From: Sporosarcina sp.
GTDB taxonomy: Bacteria > Bacillota > Bacilli > Bacillales_A > Planococcaceae
DNA length: 64,000 nt
Assembly: GCA_026169375.1 (NCBI GenBank)
Contig: JAPFCR010000012.1
Coordinates: 1 to 64,000, forward strand
Reading direction: 5' to 3'
Shown here: in pieces, positions 1 to 8,819 of the stretch
How the letters are laid out: every line of letters begins with the position of its first letter
How positions within the stretch are numbered: position 1 is the stretch's first letter
The notes under the pieces: generated by a model
Seen by the model: only the letters and a program-made list of their open reading frames with translations
Told to the model about the DNA's origin: nothing
Databases searched by the model: none
Translations under genes and position numbers: made by a program

Positions 1-84
1 ATATTATGCTCGTTCCGATTCTTTTTTATTTTTTAATTTGAGTCAATTTCATAATTAACCTTACACAAAAAATTCCCGAACAAT

Positions 85-214
85 GTTGATCTCCGTTCCA
101 GGCGCACGCTTTCCGTGGGTCGGGCGGCGAGCCTCCTCGGTCGCTTCGCTCCACTGCGGGGTCTCACCTGTCCCGCTAAACCCACAGGAGTCGGCGCCTT
201 CCACTCCAATCAAC
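85..214. repeat. GC-rich imperfect palindromic dispersed repeat
   Basis: About 130 bp of GC-rich sequence in an AT-rich context, bounded by GTTGAT (85-90) and ATCAAC (209-214). Inner complementary blocks are GGCGC with GCGCC, and CCGTGGGT with ACCCACAGG. I recognise this type of element (core resembling GGAGCGAAGCGACCGAGGAG on the minus strand) as a many-copy intergenic repeat in Bacillales genomes. Its function is not known to me. It lies beyond the coaD terminator. Open frames across it are by-products of its base composition. Confidence 0.7.
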
Positions 215-340
215 GGATATCCCTTGCAATAAACGCGAACATTCAACCACTCGTTAACATTAAAGTTCGTCTTTATTACAAGAATAAGCAATTATGAAAT
301 CGATTAATTTAACTAAAATTCAACTTTTATACGCAAAGAA

Positions 341-380
341 GAGAAGGCTATTTGGTACAAGACCCAATCATAGCCTTCTT
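341..380 (-). terminator. Terminator after coaD
   Basis: Stem GAAGGCTAT...ATAGCCTTC between 343 and 378, just downstream of coaD on the minus strand. The T-rich tail is weak (TTCTTTG), so termination may be partial. Confidence 0.5.
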
Positions 381-402
381 CATGATGATTAACGTTTCTA
401 AT

Positions 403-900
<498 letters not shown>

Positions 901-906
901 TCATCC

Positions 907-1455
907 TCACTTTTCATAAATTGTTAACGCGATATTGCCATATGTATTTGCTTTCTTTATGTTAAATGGCCCGTACGCTTCCGGTAAAACTACTTTTTTA
1001 TCATGTTCGCAAATAATAATTGCATCATCTGCAAGTAATTCTGCATCTACTGCTTGTTGAGCTAATGCATAAAATCTTTTTTCAGCATAAGGCGGATCTA
1101 AAAACAAATAATTTATTTTCACGTCTAACTGGCTTAATATTTTAAGTGCATTTCGTGCATCTGTTTGATAGAGATGAATCTTTTCTTCGTATTTACATTT
1201 TTCTCGATTTGCTCGAATGATTTCACAGGCAGCTCGATTCTTCTCAAAAACATACGCTTCATCTAAACCTCTAGAAAGCGCTTCTAAAGATAGTGCGCCG
1301 CTGCCACCAAAGAAGTCCACAGCGATGCCACCACGAAAGAAAGGACCGATGATATTAAAAATGGACTCTTTCACTTTGTCTGAAGTCGGACGAGTGCTTT
1401 CCCCTTTGAGTGATTTCAATGGTAGCCCTCTACGTTCTCCTGATATGATTCTCAC
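907..1455 (-). CDS. rsmD: 16S rRNA (guanine966-N2)-methyltransferase
   Basis: RsmD methylates G966 of 16S rRNA using SAM. The 182-residue protein carries the SAM-binding motif DFFGGSG at 47-53 and the N-methyltransferase catalytic motif DPPY at 120-123. The N-terminal RIISGERRG is typical of the family. Its pairing with coaD is strongly conserved. In B. subtilis ylbG lies directly upstream; here a gene for a 474-residue unknown protein (1474-2898) is inserted between them, with only 18 bp to rsmD. Confidence 0.95.
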   Translation of the reverse strand: MRIISGERRGLPLKSLKGESTRPTSDKVKESIFNIIGPFFRGGIAVDFFGGSGALSLEALSRGLDEAYVFEKNRAACEIIRANREKCKYEEKIHLYQTDARNALKILSQLDVKINYLFLDPPYAEKRFYALAQQAVDAELLADDAIIICEHDKKVVLPEAYGPFNIKKANTYGNIALTIYEK

Positions 1456-1473
1456 TTTATTTCTTCCTACTTT

Positions 1474-2898
1474 CTAGCCACTTGTCGGCGTAAGGTTTAT
1501 CTCTTCATCTCTATTTTCAATATTCAGCTGAAAAATCCGAAGCATTGCCGACTCTTCAAAATAGAATTTTTCATTAAATTGTTCAAATGGAATCGTCTTT
1601 ATGTTAAATCTTCTATCATTAAATACATAGAATTGACGTTTTAATGGAAAGCGATATTTTTTCTCATGCCCTTCGATGTATAAAGAATGCTCATTCGAAA
1701 ATACATCATACGCTAAATCTTCCATTACTTCTTCTATTGGATAATAAATGTTATTATCTTTGACGATCGCATGATTTTCTAGTGACTCACCATCTGAAAC
1801 GACAATCTTTTTGGGATTCTCTAACAAAAACGGGTAAAAGCCTTCTTCTAATTGGCTATTCTTTGTAAAAAACGACGTTTTATAATCCGTAACCTCTTCA
1901 ATTAGCTCGTCTACAGTTTCCGCCATCGTCTTCTCTTCATTTAGCTCTCTAGCTTTCTCTTCAAATCGCTCTATAAATCGAGTAACTTGAGTAGGTGTCA
2001 AAGACTCTCTCAATTGTTTTACTGCATTCGTTGCTAAAGTAAAATCAAATTCATTATCCAAAAGAAGCGCGGTCATGACTTCAGCAGTAAATCGATCAAT
2101 CGAAACCTCATCATAATTCATATAAAACTGATTCACTGCAAACTGTTCGAGCGCATGACTTAATTCTGTTGGATGCGTCACTAAAAATCGAGACGATGCA
2201 ATATTTTGATTTTGGTCATTTAATACGATGTCCATATGAGCTGCATTTAATTGCGTAAAAAGCTTATCAAATCGCTCTATGAATTCCATCGAATCCGCAC
2301 CATATACGGTCACATACTCATTTGACTCATTTGGTAGTTGCTGTTTCTGCCAATATAAATCCGATACAGCACCACTCCCAGAAAACAACGTATAATTCAC
2401 TAAATTTAAAGTTTGGTTTCCAACTTGTTGTAGACCTGTTATCCACATGCCACCTTCGTGCACTTCATCGATGATATGAAGAACTGTCGCTTGAGGCGTT
2501 GCTTTATGAATTTTTGCGAAAATAGAACGCAATAATATGTCTTCGTCTCCCCCTGGTTCTTTCGGAATTACGTAAGAAATCGACTGTGACGTTTCTTCTC
2601 CTTCTAGGAAAGCAGTAGTCTCTTCATTCAATCGTACACAGCTATCCGCATCTTCTACACGGCAAGTGCGTTTTTCACTCGTTTTAGGCCAATTGATCTC
2701 AAGTCTGTTTGTTGATAAATTCGTAAAGTGATGACGGATTAATAATTCATTAGCGCGATGAACGATTTCAATTTCTTGGTCATAGGAAGTTTCATCTTTA
2801 TTTTTAGCCGTCACAATACTCGAATCCTTATAATGAACAAAAAACAAAAGTGTATTTAATAACAAGAGCACTATAAATGCTTTAAATAAAAACCTCAA
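1474..2898 (-). CDS. Membrane-anchored extracytoplasmic protein of unknown function
   Basis: I do not recognise this 474-residue protein. Residues 5-22 form one hydrophobic segment (FKAFIVLLLLNTLLFFV) after a short basic start, so the rest is probably outside the membrane as a type II anchored protein. The body is charged and mostly helical-looking. The last ~100 residues have a strand-rich stretch (VKDNNIYYPIEEVMEDL) faintly like copper-amine-oxidase-N-type domains, too weak for a call. The start is TTG at 2898, supported by GGGGG seven bases upstream. It sits between ylbG and rsmD, breaking a conserved neighbourhood, and its spacing suggests cotranscription with rsmD-coaD. Confidence 0.8.
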   Translation of the reverse strand: MRFLFKAFIVLLLLNTLLFFVHYKDSSIVTAKNKDETSYDQEIEIVHRANELLIRHHFTNLSTNRLEINWPKTSEKRTCRVEDADSCVRLNEETTAFLEGEETSQSISYVIPKEPGGDEDILLRSIFAKIHKATPQATVLHIIDEVHEGGMWITGLQQVGNQTLNLVNYTLFSGSGAVSDLYWQKQQLPNESNEYVTVYGADSMEFIERFDKLFTQLNAAHMDIVLNDQNQNIASSRFLVTHPTELSHALEQFAVNQFYMNYDEVSIDRFTAEVMTALLLDNEFDFTLATNAVKQLRESLTPTQVTRFIERFEEKARELNEEKTMAETVDELIEEVTDYKTSFFTKNSQLEEGFYPFLLENPKKIVVSDGESLENHAIVKDNNIYYPIEEVMEDLAYDVFSNEHSLYIEGHEKKYRFPLKRQFYVFNDRRFNIKTIPFEQFNEKFYFEESAMLRIFQLNIENRDEEINLTPTSG

Positions 2899-2984
2899 TT
2901 TACAACCCCCATCAGTGTATCGTTAAACAATCACTTGATGTACTTCTTACTATACAATAAAGCTTACACGCATCTTGAACATGA

Positions 2985-3257
2985 TTACAAACCAATCTTA
3001 TAATCATACTCTTTTGCCTTATCAGGTTTAGCGTTTTCATAAGTTGTTTTTAAAAAAGGGCGATAAGAAGGTTCTACTTTTTTAACAGATGAAATCTTTT
3101 TGACTTTACGTATAACGGATTCGACTTCATCCTGATTACAATATAAGACTACATATTTCATTTTTCTTGATATATAATGAACATGTCCATATTTTCGAAG
3201 TGATTTTGCTTGTCTTAAATTATGCAAATAAATGATTATGCCTTGTCTTTTGATCAT
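2985..3257 (-). CDS. ylbG: YlbG family protein (DUF2129)
   Basis: A 90-residue cytosolic protein beginning MIKRQGIIIYLHNLRQAKSL, typical of the YlbG/UPF0298 family found beside rsmD-coaD in Bacillales. It is basic, with no membrane segment. Biochemical function is unknown. ATG start with an upstream GAGGG. It is probably the first gene of a ylbG-unknown-rsmD-coaD transcript, with an 86 bp gap to the following gene. Confidence 0.9.
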   Translation of the reverse strand: MIKRQGIIIYLHNLRQAKSLRKYGHVHYISRKMKYVVLYCNQDEVESVIRKVKKISSVKKVEPSYRPFLKTTYENAKPDKAKEYDYKIGL

Positions 3258-3282
3258 CTTTTTCCCTCTTTTCCTACACCCT

Positions 3283-3312
3283 ACAATACCATATGTCTGA
3301 AAAGAGCTGCAA
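3283..3312 (-). promoter_or_regulatory. Candidate SigA promoter for ylbG
   Basis: On the minus strand, TTGCAG (3312-3307), 18 bp spacer, TATTGT (3288-3283), about 25 bp before the ylbG start. Both hexamers are one or two bases from consensus. Confidence 0.4.
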
Positions 3313-3536
3313 CTAGAAGAAACACTTTATAATCATTTTTCTCACTAACTTTCATATGTATGTAAGAAATTTGTTTGATTTGTTTCTTTTTTATTCGAGA
3401 AAATAACGAACTTTACTACAATAGAAATTGTGAATTTTAAATTAAAATGTGATAAGCTGGCACTCTAAAAAAATAATGATTCCTAATTCATGAGGATACG
3501 TTTTACTCGTTTGAAATCGTAAAGGAGGATTTCCCG

Positions 3537-4448
3537 ATGAACAAAAAGAAGAACGTCGCACTTACCGTGGGCGCAGCGAGTATTGCCGCCTGGGCTGCTT
3601 CAAAAGCAGTGATCAAACAAAGCCCGCGTTCTGGAAAAAAAGCGCTTGAATTTGAAAAACCTATCGTCTTAGCAAATCGCGGTGGTTTAGACGGTGCTCC
3701 GGAAAATACAATAGTTGCTTTTACATATGCCGCTAATCTAGGCGTCCACGGATTCTCTGTCAGCATACGTCTGACGAACGATGAACAAATTATCGTATTT
3801 CACGATGAATATGTAAATCGCACAACAAATCTCGAAGGTAAAGTTGCTGATTACACCCTTGAAGAATTAAAACAGGCAGATGCCGGTTATTATTATGAAG
3901 ATGATGAAGGAGACCTTCCTTACCGCGGGCAAGGGCTAACGATTTTAACACTTGAAGAACTGTTAAAACAATTCCCTCACTTATTTATTTCGATTCAAAT
4001 TCAAGATATGCCTGATACTTATGAAGGGAGTTTAATTCCTTCAAAGTTATGGTTTTTAATTGAAAAACTCGGCGTAGAAGAAAAAGTTGCTGTATTGAGC
4101 ACTTTCGATGACCAAGTCGATCGCTTTAATTTATATGCCCAAAACCGGGTAGCTATTGGAACGGGTGATAAAGAACTGAAAAAGGCTTACACTTCATATG
4201 TTAGCCAATTTGGACATTTCTATCGTCCACATACAGATTTATTTTTCAGCCCACAAAAGCTTGGCGTTTTTTCAATTGGGACAGTTGGCTTTATTCGTTT
4301 CTTAGAGAAGTTAAATATTCCAATTTACTTTACAGATGTTGAGCATCCAGTTGAAATTCAAGCGCTTGCCAAGGCCGGTGCTGCTGGTTTCATTACAAAT
4401 ACTCCTGCACGCATGATTGAAGCGCTACAAAGTGACATTGAAGAATAA
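3537..4448 (+). CDS. Glycerophosphodiester phosphodiesterase-like protein, probably inactive
   Basis: 303 residues with a hydrophobic N-terminal anchor or signal (residues 6-24), then a GDPD-type TIM barrel recognisable from APENTIVAF (54-62) and VFHDEYVNRTT (87-97). Active family members have HRG, ExD and later ExK motifs providing the catalytic histidine and metal ligands. Here they read NRG (Asn47), SVS (Ser74, Ser76) and SIQ (Ser152, Gln154). Only the second catalytic histidine, His89, is retained. I infer a non-catalytic or substrate-sensing homologue. The start is ATG with AAAGGAGG upstream. It stands alone between divergent ylbG and convergent ylbF and ends at a shared bidirectional terminator. 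Confidence 0.85.
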   Translation: MNKKKNVALTVGAASIAAWAASKAVIKQSPRSGKKALEFEKPIVLANRGGLDGAPENTIVAFTYAANLGVHGFSVSIRLTNDEQIIVFHDEYVNRTTNLEGKVADYTLEELKQADAGYYYEDDEGDLPYRGQGLTILTLEELLKQFPHLFISIQIQDMPDTYEGSLIPSKLWFLIEKLGVEEKVAVLSTFDDQVDRFNLYAQNRVAIGTGDKELKKAYTSYVSQFGHFYRPHTDLFFSPQKLGVFSIGTVGFIRFLEKLNIPIYFTDVEHPVEIQALAKAGAAGFITNTPARMIEALQSDIEE

Positions 4449-4492
4449 AAAAGTTGTACTTTCTATTTCTCGTAGAAAGTACAACTTTTTCT
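4449..4492. terminator. Bidirectional terminator between the GDPD-like gene and ylbF
   Basis: A 16 bp perfect stem, AAAGTTGTACTTTCTA (4451-4466) with TAGAAAGTACAACTTT (4474-4489), 7-base loop and T tracts on both sides. Confidence 0.9.
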
Positions 4493-4501
4493 TTTATCTC
4501 G

Positions 4502-4945
4502 TTAAGCAGAACAAGAGCAACTTCCGCCACTCCCACAACCAGTTCCACAAGATGAGTCTGTAAAAAATCCATTTCCAGTTGGAACTTTAACGGATTCTGA
4601 TACACTTTTTCCAACGACCACTCCAATTTCATCGAACAATTGTTGAACATCATTTTCTGCTATGCGAAGCGCTGCGATTTTCTCATTTAAATCTAACGCT
4701 CTTTTGCGTAAACGAATATCTTTCATCACCGTTCTATAGTCTGGGTGATAGCGCCCAAAACGTTGAACCTCTTCATAACGTTCTTTTAAATAAGTGAACT
4801 CTTTAATTTCCTTGACAAGTTCATCATCTGAATAAACAGTCTCGCGCGCTTTATTATATCGATCAACGACTTCCGAAGAAGCCACTAATTGTACAAGTTC
4901 TTCTGCATGGTCGATGATGATTAACCATTCATCAGTAATAAGCAT
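4502..4945 (-). CDS. ylbF: YlbF/RicF, RicAFT (Y-complex) subunit
   Basis: In B. subtilis YlbF (RicF) joins YmcA (RicA) and YaaT (RicT) in a cytosolic complex needed for RNase Y-dependent mRNA maturation, competence, sporulation and biofilm formation. That complex carries [4Fe-4S] clusters. The 147-residue protein is helical and charged. Its C-terminal tail CGTGCGSGGSCSC has five cysteines and suits cluster ligation. Start choice: the ATG at 4945 lies 11 bases after GGAGG. The ATG at 4954 is only 2 bases from GGAGG, and the in-frame TTG at 4963 has no Shine-Dalgarno site. Confidence 0.9.
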   Translation of the reverse strand: MLITDEWLIIIDHAEELVQLVASSEVVDRYNKARETVYSDDELVKEIKEFTYLKERYEEVQRFGRYHPDYRTVMKDIRLRKRALDLNEKIAALRIAENDVQQLFDEIGVVVGKSVSESVKVPTGNGFFTDSSCGTGCGSGGSCSCSA

Positions 4946-5035
4946 TAAATTCATCGCCTCCAATACATACTATCATACCAGATTAATGAAAGTCCGGGAA
5001 TAAGTAAGATTGGTCTTCATACACTCAAATTACTT

Positions 5036-6472
5036 TTACTTCTCTAATAAATATTGTTCTGCGATGTCTTTGTCTGAAAAAGGATAGACTTTCCCACCAA
5101 TTTGCTGTGTTTTTTCATGACCTTTTCCAGCGATTACAACAATATCTTTATCTTGAGCTTTAGTAATGGCTTTTTGAATGGCTTTTTTCCGATCAATTTC
5201 AATATCGTACATTGTATTTGGAAGAATTCCTTCTACAACGTCATTGATAATTTGTACAGGATCTTCATAGCGTGGGTTATCAGAGGTAACAATCACCATC
5301 GTTGCATATCGACTTGCCACTTCCCCCATTTTTTTTCGCTTTCCTTGGTCGCGATCCCCGCCACATCCAAAAACGACAATGATGTTGCGTTGACAAGCTT
5401 CATCCAGCGACTGAAGTACTGTTTCAAGTGCATCGGGTGTATGTGCATAATCGATCATAACTGTCACCCCACTTCTCTCAATTCTTTCCATTCTTCCTTC
5501 TGGGAGTGTTAAACGTCTAACGGGGGCTTCTATTTTTTTAAAAGTATAAGAAAGGACATCTAATGTGCTAATGGCTGCAAGTACATTGAGTTGATTGAAA
5601 TTGGCCATCTTTTTGAGTTTGATCTCTGACTGGCCTGTTGGTGTTTTCAACATCATATATGCATTTTTTTTGATCAGTTGAAAATCGGCTTGATTCGCTT
5701 CTCCAAAATAAATGGATTTCTTTATTGCTGTTTGTGCAAGCTTCATGCATTGTTCATCATCGCGATTGACAATCACGGTGTCTGCCATTTGAATGAGTCG
5801 TTTTTTCGCTTGTAAATAAGCTTCCTGACTGCCATGTTCATCATAATGATCTTCGCCAATATTTAATAATAGACCAAGGTCAATCTCACAATGCGTCAGT
5901 CGCTCTGTTGATAAACCAAGAGAAGAAGCTTCCATTACGACATGTGTGACACCATTTTTTTCACATTCAGCTAATAACGGATGTAAATACTCTGCCGGTA
6001 ATGTAGTCATCTGAGGCGTCTCTAAGCTCGTTTTCACCCCATCAACTAAAACACCTAACGTCCCAAGAACGGCAGCTTTAACACTCACACTTTTTAATAA
6101 TTGCCCAATAAAATGCGACACAGTTGTTTTACCATTCGTTCCTGTTACCGCAATGATTGTGAGTCGCTCTGATGGATTCCCTGCTAATCTTGCGCTTGCA
6201 TACGACAAGAAACGTCTACCATTCGGAACAACAATTACAGGTACTTCAAGATAAATTGGCATTGTTCGATCAACAACAATTGCCGATGCACCTAATCGAA
6301 TTGCCTCTTCAATATAACTGAACCCATCTTCACAGTTACCTTTTCGAGCAACAAATAAAAAGCCTGGTTTCACACGCTTAGAATGTTCTGTAACACCCTT
6401 TATAGGAAGTTTAAATGTATTTCCAATAAATGTACACGGCCAATCTTTTAATAATTCATGTAAAAGTAACAC
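5036..6472 (-). CDS. Second MurE-type UDP-MurNAc-dipeptide ligase (DNPR, diaminopimelate signature)
   Basis: Mur ligase of about 478 residues with N-terminal, central ATPase (TGTNGKTT P-loop, starting near residue 109) and C-terminal domains. MurE adds the third amino acid to UDP-MurNAc-L-Ala-D-Glu. The DNPR motif (about 398-401) and GKGHE are the classic meso-diaminopimelate recognition features. Start: an in-frame ATG at 6493 lacks a ribosome site, whereas AAGGAG followed by six bases leads to GTG at 6472, giving the expected LLLHELLKD N-terminus. A second MurE lies at 61738-63219. This copy is divergent from a stand-alone aspartokinase, and a SigE-like promoter lies upstream. I infer a role in spore cortex precursor synthesis; this is unproven. 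Confidence 0.85.
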   Translation of the reverse strand: MLLLHELLKDWPCTFIGNTFKLPIKGVTEHSKRVKPGFLFVARKGNCEDGFSYIEEAIRLGASAIVVDRTMPIYLEVPVIVVPNGRRFLSYASARLAGNPSERLTIIAVTGTNGKTTVSHFIGQLLKSVSVKAAVLGTLGVLVDGVKTSLETPQMTTLPAEYLHPLLAECEKNGVTHVVMEASSLGLSTERLTHCEIDLGLLLNIGEDHYDEHGSQEAYLQAKKRLIQMADTVIVNRDDEQCMKLAQTAIKKSIYFGEANQADFQLIKKNAYMMLKTPTGQSEIKLKKMANFNQLNVLAAISTLDVLSYTFKKIEAPVRRLTLPEGRMERIERSGVTVMIDYAHTPDALETVLQSLDEACQRNIIVVFGCGGDRDQGKRKKMGEVASRYATMVIVTSDNPRYEDPVQIINDVVEGILPNTMYDIEIDRKKAIQKAITKAQDKDIVVIAGKGHEKTQQIGGKVYPFSDKDIAEQYLLEK

Positions 6473-6605
6473 ATCTATCTCCTTCCCGAACATTTTATAA
6501 AGAAACGAATATATTATAAAGAACGAGGCACTTTGTTTAATAAAATTTTATATTCCTTTGTTGACTAGCATTGAGAACTTAAACAATTGATTGCCTGTTC
6601 AATCT

Positions 6606-6633
6606 ATCGTATGAACTAAATGTTTCGAATGAC
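6606..6633 (-). promoter_or_regulatory. Candidate sporulation (SigE-like) promoter for the second murE
   Basis: On the minus strand, GTCATTC (6633-6627), 13 bp, CATACGAT (6613-6606). The -10 differs by one base from the SigE consensus CATACAAT, and CATACGATA also fits the SigK -10 (CATAnnnTA). It predicts a leader of about 125 nt. Read by eye; not a scored match. Confidence 0.35.
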
Positions 6634-6656
6634 ACGAAGAAAGTTGGGAGACTTTT

Positions 6657-7388
6657 ATGATTGTACAAAAATTTGGCGGTATTGCGATGAAATGTGAGAA
6701 AATGAGGACTTCTTGCATGAAACACATCCAAGCCGCTTTACAAAAGCATAAGAAAATTGTCGTTGTTGTCTCTGCTATCGGACGATTAGGAGATCCTTAT
6801 GCTACAGATAGCCTAATAAACCTTTCCAAATCTCTTTCTGCTAATCCTGTTGCTAAGGACCTGATTGCCTCTTGTGGTGAAGTAATCGCAGCTTCTGTCC
6901 TTTCTGCGGAACTACAACATTTTGGTATTCAGAACGAAATCTTGCATGGTAAACAAACAGGGATTGTTACAGCGGGGAATTTCGGTGATGCGATAATCGA
7001 TTCCATTCACCCTACATTTATTTTACAAGCTTTAAAGGAAAATGATTGTGTCATCATTCCCGGTTTCCAAGGGATGAACAAACAAGGACAAATGATGACG
7101 TTAGGAAGGGGCGGGAGTGATTTAACAGCGGTCGCACTAGCAAATGCAATCCAAGCATCGCATGTTGAATTTTTCAAAGACGTTCCTGGTGTACTAACTG
7201 GCGACCCTACTGTCGTTTCTACTTATGAAAAATTTGATTATTTAAGCTTTGATCAACTTCTAGCTTTATTAAATACGGATAATTCTATTGTCCAAAAAAG
7301 AGCCATTTGCCTTGCAAAAGAAAAAGCGATTCCTCTATATGTGAGAGGAATCGCTACTAATGAAGCAGGTACTTGGATTTCAAGTTAA
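6657..7388 (+). CDS. Stand-alone aspartokinase catalytic domain without ACT domains
   Basis: 243 residues covering only the amino-acid kinase fold. Aspartokinase features are visible: KFGG at the N-terminus, SCGE near 89-92, GRGGSDLTA near 149-157 and DVPGVLTGDP near 175-184. Typical aspartokinases have about 400 or more residues, with C-terminal ACT domains for lysine, threonine or diaminopimelate feedback; these are wholly absent. If active it would phosphorylate L-aspartate without feedback control, feeding the diaminopimelate and dipicolinate pathway. It is divergent from the DNPR-type MurE and convergent with ylbC, with 1 bp between stop codons. An alternative is a kinase with another amino acid substrate. 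Confidence 0.8.
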   Translation: MIVQKFGGIAMKCEKMRTSCMKHIQAALQKHKKIVVVVSAIGRLGDPYATDSLINLSKSLSANPVAKDLIASCGEVIAASVLSAELQHFGIQNEILHGKQTGIVTAGNFGDAIIDSIHPTFILQALKENDCVIIPGFQGMNKQGQMMTLGRGGSDLTAVALANAIQASHVEFFKDVPGVLTGDPTVVSTYEKFDYLSFDQLLALLNTDNSIVQKRAICLAKEKAIPLYVRGIATNEAGTWISS

Positions 7389-7389
7389 C

Positions 7390-8451
7390 TTATTTTTGAT
7401 TGGGATCTTCTAATGACGATTTGATAAACGTTTGCGTGAAATAGTTGCCGTAAACACCAGTGCCTAAATGCGTAAAATCCTTCGTTAACATCGTTTTTCG
7501 ATGAACACTTGAATTTAACCAACCATGCACCGCTTCGATTGCGTCATCATAATCAAAAGCGGTGTTTTCTCCTGCTTTTTTATGGTCAATTTCCGCATTT
7601 TTTAAACGCTTTGTTAAATGCTCATTTTTGATTTCATCTTCTATTGAAACATTTTCAAGGGCTAGCTGCTCACTATTCTTTTGTGAAAATTGATTGAGTT
7701 CATAAGTACTTTGTAATTCATTCAATTGATGTTTCATTCTCATCAAATTTGTCAACTCAAAGATTTGTCTTTTAATAGTTTCATTCACTTCAAGTTGCAT
7801 TGTAGACGATAGCGGTTTTGAAACGAGTAGTTCCCCCATATAAGTCATTTCATATGGCTGATGTAAAACTAATGTCTCCGAGTCAATAAATCGCACACCT
7901 TGTAACTGACCTTCTTCTTCATCAATATACAACTGCGCAAATAAATTCTGATAAATAATTAAAGGTCTTCTATGCATATCATCACTGTTTAAAGAAAATG
8001 TATAAATGTTCTCACCAATATTTACATCCACTTCAGAACCGACAATTGTAAAACGATAAATATCATCGATGCTTTGACTAATTTCAAACGGGGCTATATT
8101 CGTTTGTTCATCTCCAGTGTATAATTGATTAATCATTCCTTCATGTGTAACGCCAACCATTAAATGAAGATCATCTTTATAAATCCACCAATCATAATGA
8201 TAATGGGATGGCTCAATACGCTCTGGTTGCCCGAATGCTTCGACTAACGCATCTACATGCTTTCCAACATACATTGAAAGACCTTCGTCAGGCCTTGACG
8301 TTTGAGGAATCGCTGAACCAATTCCTTTCTCTTCAACTGGGACAGCCCGACCTTGTTTTACGGGTGATTCTAATGGTTCGTTTTCTGTCACTCGATTTCC
8401 AGTAATATAAAAAATCAATAGAACAGCAAGACATATTATGGCTATTCTCAT
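7390..8451 (-). CDS. ylbC: YlbC-like CAP-domain (SCP/PR1) exported protein
   Basis: About 353 residues. An N-terminal hydrophobic segment (IAIICLAVLLIFYITG) anchors or exports it. The middle is a CAP-associated domain (GKHVDALVEAFGQPERIEPS onward), and the C-terminal ~120 residues are a CAP domain ending in the typical LNSSVHRKTMLTKDFTHLG block. Extracellular function is unknown; B. subtilis YlbC has the same arrangement and position. Start: a TTG at 8481 is in frame but lacks a ribosome site. The ATG at 8451 follows GGAAAAG and gives the basic-hydrophobic N-terminus. A TATAAT on the minus strand (8528-8523) may be its -10 box. Confidence 0.85.
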   Translation of the reverse strand: MRIAIICLAVLLIFYITGNRVTENEPLESPVKQGRAVPVEEKGIGSAIPQTSRPDEGLSMYVGKHVDALVEAFGQPERIEPSHYHYDWWIYKDDLHLMVGVTHEGMINQLYTGDEQTNIAPFEISQSIDDIYRFTIVGSEVDVNIGENIYTFSLNSDDMHRRPLIIYQNLFAQLYIDEEEGQLQGVRFIDSETLVLHQPYEMTYMGELLVSKPLSSTMQLEVNETIKRQIFELTNLMRMKHQLNELQSTYELNQFSQKNSEQLALENVSIEDEIKNEHLTKRLKNAEIDHKKAGENTAFDYDDAIEAVHGWLNSSVHRKTMLTKDFTHLGTGVYGNYFTQTFIKSSLEDPNQK

Positions 8452-8529
8452 AAACTTTTCCAACAAAATCCCTGCTTTCAACTTAATGTCAAGAATCTAT
8501 TTTAAGACATTGATAAACGGCTATTATAC

Positions 8530-8739
8530 CTTCTTTTTTCATCGTAGAGTCTAACTATAATTACTTTTATCATAAAACATACGGACCCAGATTACGAATA
8601 AAATTAACTAATTATATGATGGTGCATTATTTTTTATGAAGTAAATATTCAATACGTTAATTCCACTCTATTTTGTACACTTTCGAAATCATTGACCACA
8701 TATCTTACAATTGCAAATTTTATAGACACAATCTTGCCA
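8530..8739. other. Non-coding AT-rich gap between ylbC and the YugN-like gene
   Basis: Divergent intergenic region. Apart from the ylbC -10-like box at its left edge and the promoter that starts at 8740, I see no open frame, strong hairpin or repeat. Confidence 0.5.
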
Positions 8740-8768
8740 TTGCAACTGTGACGAAATTGTTTTATGAT
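8740..8768 (+). promoter_or_regulatory. SigA promoter for the YugN-like gene
   Basis: TTGCAA (8740-8745), 17 bp spacer, TATGAT (8763-8768), 51 bp before the ATG. Confidence 0.6.
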
Positions 8769-8819
8769 GAATAGGTATAGTTTATTTACTGGACGATTGA
8801 TAAAAGGAGGATTTTATAA

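Noticed and set aside
61-291. 76-codon minus-strand frame across the GC-rich repeat
   Set aside because: It runs through the palindromic repeat into AT-rich flanks and has no ribosome site. Such frames are a known by-product of this repeat type.
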